This document shows positions 59,725 to 64,000 of a DNA stretch of 64,000 nucleotides, piece after piece. The translations under genes were made by a program, and so were the position numbers. Position 1 is the stretch's first letter; every line of letters begins with the position of its first letter. The notes below the pieces were generated by a model. The model made no database searches. It worked only from the letters and a program-made list of their open reading frames with translations, and had not been told where the DNA came from. This DNA is from JAJFJD01 sp965228695 (GTDB lineage Bacteria > Pseudomonadota > Alphaproteobacteria > UBA8366), in NCBI GenBank assembly GCA_965228695.1, contig CBDDIB010000002.1, forward strand, positions 3,224,001-3,288,000, given 5' to 3'.

Positions 59725-60725
59725 CGTTCCAACCAGTCGGGTACCGGTAGTTCCTTCTCGCGCAGGAAGGCCGGGTTGAAGAGTTTCGACATATACCGTG
59801 TGCCGTAGTCGCAGAGCACGGTGACGATCGTGTGCCCGGGACCGAGATCCTGCGCCATTCGGATGGCGCCCGCAACATTGATCCCGCTGGAACCGCCAAG
59901 GCAAAGCCCTTCGTCCTTCAGCAGATCGAAGATCAAGGGGAGGGCGTCCCGGTCGTGAATCTGATAGGCGTCGTCGATCATCGCACCGTCGATGTTGCCG
60001 GTGATCCGGCCTTGGCCGATCCCTTCGGTGATGGAATCGCCCTCGGATTCCAGCTCGCCGTGCTTGAAATACTCGTACATCGCGGACCCCATCGGGTCGG
60101 CGACGGCAATGCGGATATCCTTGTTCTTGCTCTTCAGAAACTCGCCCGTGCCGGCGATCGTGCCGCCGGTGCCGATGGCGCAGGTGAACCCGTCGACGGT
60201 ACCGCCGGTTTGGTCCCAGATTTCCGGCCCGGTCGACCGTACATGGGCCTCGCGATTCGAGGTGTTGTCCCACTGATTAGCGTAAAGCACCCCGTTCGGC
60301 TCGGTTTCCGCCAATTCCTTGGCCAGCCTTTCGGAGACCTTGACGTAGTTGCCGGGATCTTTGAAAGGGACCGCGGGCACTTCTCGCAATTCCGCGCCGC
60401 AGAGGCGCAGCATGTCTTTCTTCTCTTCGCTTTGGGTCTCCGGGATGACGATGACCGTGCGGTATCCGCGCGAATTGCCGACCAGCGCGAGTCCGATGCC
60501 GGTATTGCCCGCCGTGCCTTCGACGACGACGCCGCCCGGTTTCAGGTCCCCGCGCGCCTCTGCGTCCAGAATGATGTATTTGGCCGCGCGGTCCTTGACC
60601 GATCCGCCGGGATTGAGGAATTCCGCCTTCCCGAGGATTGTACAGCCGGTCAGCTCGGACGCTTTTTTGAGCTTGATGAGCGGCGTGTTTCCGACCGTGT
60701 CGGTAAAGTCCTCACGAATTTGCAT
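59721..60725 (-). CDS. cysK: cysteine synthase A (O-acetylserine sulfhydrylase)
   Basis: A 334-residue fold-type II PLP enzyme. The cofactor lysine is K44 in NPGGSVKDRAA, the phosphate loop is GTGGTIAGTGEFLK, and GTAGNTGIGLALVG contacts the substrate. It makes cysteine from O-acetylserine and sulfide. I start at the ATG at 60725 (MQIREDF) rather than at a TTG 12 nt upstream. It is longer than E. coli CysK by about 10 residues, as in other Alphaproteobacteria. The stop is shared with the AlaX start. Confidence 0.93.
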   Translation of the reverse strand: MQIREDFTDTVGNTPLIKLKKASELTGCTILGKAEFLNPGGSVKDRAAKYIILDAEARGDLKPGGVVVEGTAGNTGIGLALVGNSRGYRTVIVIPETQSEEKKDMLRLCGAELREVPAVPFKDPGNYVKVSERLAKELAETEPNGVLYANQWDNTSNREAHVRSTGPEIWDQTGGTVDGFTCAIGTGGTIAGTGEFLKSKNKDIRIAVADPMGSAMYEYFKHGELESEGDSITEGIGQGRITGNIDGAMIDDAYQIHDRDALPLIFDLLKDEGLCLGGSSGINVAGAIRMAQDLGPGHTIVTVLCDYGTRYMSKLFNPAFLREKELPVPDWLER

Positions 60726-60815
60726 GATTACGCGCAATCCCGGTTGTTATGTGTGATTTAACTTTAGAGCTAGGCACACGACTGATCTTATCAAGCGCGA
60801 AGGGAGTCCATGAGG

Positions 60816-61418
60816 TCAAGTCCAGGCTGCTCGCAACCGGTCACGATTCAGCGCAAGCCACTGCAAACCGATGATTGCAATGGAGCTTTCGATTTCACCG
60901 CGGGCCAGCCGGGCGAGCGCTTCGTCGGTTGTTTCCACGAAAACCCGGATATCTTCATGCTCGTCATCGAGCCCATGGATGCCGCCGACGCCGGCGCTGT
61001 CCACCCGTCCGCAATACATGTGCACGAACTCGGAGCAACCGCCGGCGCTGGGGTAGAAGCCCACGATCGGTTCGAGGGCCAGAATGGTGCATCCGGCTTC
61101 CTCCATAGCCTCGCGATGCGCCATATCCTCCGCGCTTTCGCCCGGCTCGATGATTCCGGCGACGATCTCTATCATCCATGGATTCGGTCGTCCGGAAGCC
61201 ATCTTGCCGGCCCGGAATTGCTCGATTTGCACCACACTGTCCCGGCCGGGGTCGTACAGCAACACCGCCGCGACCGGCGGGCGCACGAAGATTTCACGGG
61301 TAAACGACGGGCTCATGCCGCCGGCGAAGAGGCGGTGGCGTATCGTATAGAGGGCCATTTCGAAGAACCCTTTGTACAGTATCGATCGGTCGAGAAGTTC
61401 CGCGTCCTCGTCGGTCAT
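60816..61418 (-). CDS. NUDIX hydrolase, ADP-ribose-pyrophosphatase-like
   Basis: A 200-residue NUDIX protein. The box G-x5-E-x7-REuxEExGu is visible as GIIEPGESAEDMAHREAMEEAG (about 88-109, written in part). The preceding WMIEIVAG and the later FYPSAGGCSEFVHMYCGRV are the ADP-ribose pyrophosphatase (NudF/TrgB-like) features. It cleaves ADP-ribose or similar nucleotide-sugar diphosphates. I chose the ATG at 61418 (MTDEDAELL); the frame is open 42 codons upstream with low similarity. Confidence 0.9.
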   Translation of the reverse strand: MTDEDAELLDRSILYKGFFEMALYTIRHRLFAGGMSPSFTREIFVRPPVAAVLLYDPGRDSVVQIEQFRAGKMASGRPNPWMIEIVAGIIEPGESAEDMAHREAMEEAGCTILALEPIVGFYPSAGGCSEFVHMYCGRVDSAGVGGIHGLDDEHEDIRVFVETTDEALARLARGEIESSIAIIGLQWLALNRDRLRAAWT

Positions 61419-61754
61419 GGCGCTCTCATCGGAAATTGAGGGATTACAGTCCTGGGGTTTTACAGGATTTTCGGTGGATGCGATAAGCTCTTGGACAAGG
61501 GTCTGGAGAATATGGTTAATTGAAGAAAGCCACAACAAAATCAATAGGATGAAGGTCGGTCTGTATCCAGGTTAACGGCCTGCGCCGTATCTGTTGGGGT
61601 GCTGCACAACAGATTACCTCCATTTTTCCAAATTGACCCTTTTTGAAGTACGCCGTCGGCTGCTATGTCGAATGGTGGGAGACCACCCAAAGAAATAATA
61701 CGAACCAGGGATAATGCACTCGTGGCCTTGGGCGCATCGCTAGTCAGGGAAATT
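61419..61754. other. intergenic region between divergent genes, 336 bp
   Basis: Contains the promoters of the NUDIX gene (leftward) and of the long Pro/Ala-rich gene (rightward). I see no clear hairpin or repeat. AGGGA (about 61746-61750) serves the plus-strand ATG at 61755. Confidence 0.5.
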
Positions 61755-64000
61755 ATGCGGTTTCGCGCTGCCGAAACGGCGGTAGCGGCGGTGTTTGCCG
61801 TGATGATGACGGCCGCGGGCAGCGTGCCGGCCGAAGCCGAGCAGCGCGCGCCGCCCAGGATCGACAGTTTCGGTCCTTATAAGGTCGGAATGCCGTTGGC
61901 CGACGCCAAAAAGGCCGATCCCAATGCAAAGGAAGGCGCCTGCGGTGAATTGGCGGAAGACCGCCAATGCTTAATCGTAAAAGCAGCGGTATTCGAGGAA
62001 CCAGCGGTGATTTACGCCGTCCTCGATGAGAAACGCGAGCGTGTGGATAAGGTTATCGCCAAGCTTGACCCGAAACTGAGCCGCCGCCGCGCGTATCGCT
62101 GCATTCGGCTATCGGAGAAGGTATTCGCGCTTTTGGTGGTCGTTTACGGTTCGAAATACAAGCAGCAATACGATGCGAACAAGCGGCCGTTGCCGGCCGT
62201 GGCCTGGGACGGGGAACTGGAAGGACGGTTGATTTTCCGGGCGAACTGCAAGACCCAGGACGAAGGCACCCCTTTGATCAGCGTCGTCCCGCGGAAGGGC
62301 GAGGGCAGTTCCGTGGCCGCCGATCTGTCGCCGACGCCGGAAAAAAGCGGTAAGAGCGCTGCCGAGCTGCTGCAAGGCCAGAAGTCCGGGAGCCCGGGAA
62401 CGGCGCGGGCGGACGCCGTTTCGGCGCTTGCCGAGCAGGCGAAAAAAGCCGAGCAGCAGGTGCGCCGGGCTGCACCGGTCATACAAGAACCGCCTGCCCA
62501 GCAAGCCGAACCGACCGAACCGATCATCCTTGGCGCCGGTCCCGGCGGGCTTTCAATCGACAGTGCGCCGATTACGCCGCAGCCCGCACCGACCGCCGCC
62601 GAAATCGGCATCGACGATCCGTCCATGTTGCCGCGCGCCGCGCCCCGGGCGCCGGTAAGCGTTACACTGCTGCCGGATGCGACACCGCCGGCGTCGACGG
62701 CATCGCCGAAACCGGCGCCGCCGCCGGCCGTGGTTGCCAGCAAGCCCCCGGCATCCAAATCGCCGGTTGCGGCCGCGCCATCGGCGAAACCCGAGCCGGC
62801 ACCCGCGGCGAGGGCTACCGCACCGATTGAAAAATCACCAGAACGCACGCCGCCGCCGGCGCCGCCGACAGCCGAGAAATCCGTCGCTGTCGCCCGCGCG
62901 ACGCCGAATGTGCCGTTGTCCCGCACGACGCCCGCACCGGCGCCTGATCCCGCACTCAGCGCTGTCGCCGGCGCTGAGCCCGATGCCGATCAAAGCGTCT
63001 ATGCGGATGCGGATGATGACGAAGGCGAGCAGTCGGAACCGGTGCGTGAAATGCCGGTTTTTGCCCAGACCGGAACGAAATCAAATCCTGCGCCCAGCGC
63101 CGGGCAAGCGAACCGCGCGGGAACGGGAGCCGCTCAGGCATCGGCAACTGATAAGCCTGCGCCAGCGCAGCCGTCTACCGCGCCCCCTGCGTCCGTGCCG
63201 CCGCGCGATCCCGCATCTCAGGTGGCGTCCGTTGCTGTTCCGAAGTCACCGAAACCCGCGCCGCCGGCCACCGGGCGGCCCCGATCACTCATAGCGGCCC
63301 GCGATACCGAACGCCCCGCGGCCGATCCCACACCGAGAACCTATGCCGCCGAAAAACCGAACCCGGCGGTACCGGTTGTCGAAGCGGTTCCGCCCAAGAC
63401 CTCTGCGCCGGTTCGGCAGCCGGCGGAAACCGCGGTCGATCTTCCCGATCTCGATGACGAGCCGACCGGGACGGTGGCGGTATCGGCGGATCGTGCGCCC
63501 GAACGACCTGCAACGCCGTCAACCGCACCCGCTCCGGCCGATGTCACCGTGCCCAAGCCGCTGGAACAACGCGTCGCCTCGGGCCAGCCACGGCGATTGA
63601 CCAGAGACTCGGCAGCCCTACCGGATCGGGCACGGCTCGATACCCCGCCGCCGTCAGCAGGCCGCGTCACCGCCGTGCCGCTGCCGCCCAAGCCATCGGC
63701 TCCGTCCGCGGCGCCGGGAGCATCCGGTCAGCGGGGAACACCGGAGACCAGTGCCCCGGCGAACACGAATCCGGTTGGGACGGCCACGGTCCCGAACCGG
63801 CGCGCAGCGCCACAGCGGACGCCGCAGTCCCTACCGGCGAGCCGGATGATGCCCGACGGCGTGGAAGACTTCGGGTATGATCTCGATTTGCGGTCCGAGC
63901 GCCAGAAATCCCGTTGGAAGGCACCCGTCCCACCGGTTCGGCCTTGGCGCAGCTTGGGGACGTCCTCCTTGACCGACAACCCGGTTCACGTCGGTGTCGC
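61755..64000 (+). CDS. secreted, extremely Pro/Ala-rich protein, 3' end outside the window
   Basis: An uninterrupted frame of 748 codons from the ATG at 61755 to the right edge. A signal peptide (MRFRAAETAVAAVFAVMMTA..., cleaved near residue 28 at AEA) precedes a compact domain of about 150 residues (30-180). That domain has paired cysteines in GACGELAEDRQCLI, then YRCIRL and FRANCKTQDE. From about residue 185 onward almost everything is Pro, Ala, Ser, Lys and Arg in irregular AP/KP repeats, with an acidic patch DADDDEGEQSE near 430 and a DLPDLDDE patch near 565. It is probably a disordered periplasmic spacer. The frame is convincing by continuity and a ribosome site (AGGGA). Family unknown. 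Confidence 0.8.
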   Translation, partial: MRFRAAETAVAAVFAVMMTAAGSVPAEAEQRAPPRIDSFGPYKVGMPLADAKKADPNAKEGACGELAEDRQCLIVKAAVFEEPAVIYAVLDEKRERVDKVIAKLDPKLSRRRAYRCIRLSEKVFALLVVVYGSKYKQQYDANKRPLPAVAWDGELEGRLIFRANCKTQDEGTPLISVVPRKGEGSSVAADLSPTPEKSGKSAAELLQGQKSGSPGTARADAVSALAEQAKKAEQQVRRAAPVIQEPPAQQAEPTEPIILGAGPGGLSIDSAPITPQPAPTAAEIGIDDPSMLPRAAPRAPVSVTLLPDATPPASTASPKPAPPPAVVASKPPASKSPVAAAPSAKPEPAPAARATAPIEKSPERTPPPAPPTAEKSVAVARATPNVPLSRTTPAPAPDPALSAVAGAEPDADQSVYADADDDEGEQSEPVREMPVFAQTGTKSNPAPSAGQANRAGTGAAQASATDKPAPAQPSTAPPASVPPRDPASQVASVAVPKSPKPAPPATGRPRSLIAARDTERPAADPTPRTYAAEKPNPAVPVVEAVPPKTSAPVRQPAETAVDLPDLDDEPTGTVAVSADRAPERPATPSTAPAPADVTVPKPLEQRVASGQPRRLTRDSAALPDRARLDTPPPSAGRVTAVPLPPKPSAPSAAPGASGQRGTPETSAPANTNPVGTATVPNRRAAPQRTPQSLPASRMMPDGVEDFGYDLDLRSERQKSRWKAPVPPVRPWRSLGTSSLTDNPVHVGV

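Noticed and set aside
62144..62926. Long minus-strand Gly/Ala-rich frame, and several plus/minus frames up to 63979
   Set aside because: All are shadows of the Pro/Ala-rich plus-strand gene, whose codon third-position bias and signal peptide support it.

Overview
The window looks like a chromosomal segment of a G+C-rich Alphaproteobacterium, probably Rhodospirillales-like; this is inferred from gene content, not from a marker gene. Supporting points are the alphaproteobacterial NDUFS4-type complex I accessory subunit, a DUF1127 small protein, tripartite tricarboxylate transporters with Bug-type binding proteins, BKACE and TauD enzymes, and many genes joined by 4-nt ATGA/GTGA overlaps. No phage, insertion sequence or CRISPR array was recognised. 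Two tRNA genes are present: Pro(TGG) and Arg(TCT).

Layout. 0-2.3 kb: the start of an ATP-grasp CoA-ligase subunit, then an operon of an ExbB/TolQ-like protein, an ExbD-like protein with a YfaP-like periplasmic domain, and a membrane protein. 2.5-5.3 kb: an LLM flavin/F420 oxidoreductase and a two-subunit Rieske dioxygenase. 5.3-12.1 kb: a complete tctCBA transporter, a second orphan tctC paralog, and three uncharacterised GNAT/PAS-like genes between them. 12.2-19.2 kb: tRNA-Pro, a class-V aminotransferase-like enzyme, DUF1127, a CMD-like protein fused by overlap to an internally duplicated 3-hydroxyisobutyrate-dehydrogenase-like protein, the complex I subunit, tRNA-Arg, a lone Flp pilin, a histidine phosphatase and a fasciclin protein. 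19.2-25.6 kb: a SnoaL-like protein, two paralogous LpxL-like acyltransferases flanking a PaaK/CapK-like ligase, an NSS symporter and a small protein.

25.7-43.9 kb is an accessory glycan region. It holds a TPR protein, a zinc alcohol dehydrogenase, a frame-broken O-GlcNAc-transferase-like gene, three O/N-methyltransferase-type genes with a PhyH-like oxygenase, and a nearly gap-free operon (43.9 to 34.6 kb). That operon encodes an HldE-like protein with its two domains in reverse order, two nucleotide-sugar SDRs, a pyruvate-dehydrogenase-E1-like alpha/beta pair, a sugar C-methyltransferase, a classical SDR and a split transketolase. No E2 or E3 subunit accompanies the E1 pair. The gene set suggests synthesis of an unusual branched or higher-carbon sugar, and it is the best candidate here for an undescribed pathway.

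44.2-54.9 kb: metC-hisI-modB-modC on the minus strand, with no modA in the window. Then a plus-strand catabolic run (FAD oxidoreductase, BKACE, threonine-aldolase-like, TauD-like, sulfatase), followed by a GNAT and a sulfurtransferase. 55-64 kb: a GT4 glycosyltransferase, an SDR that has lost its catalytic residues, a Sel1-repeat protein, an ABM-like protein, a cysK-AlaX pair, a NUDIX hydrolase, and an open frame of about 750 codons for a secreted, extremely Pro/Ala-rich protein that runs off the right edge.
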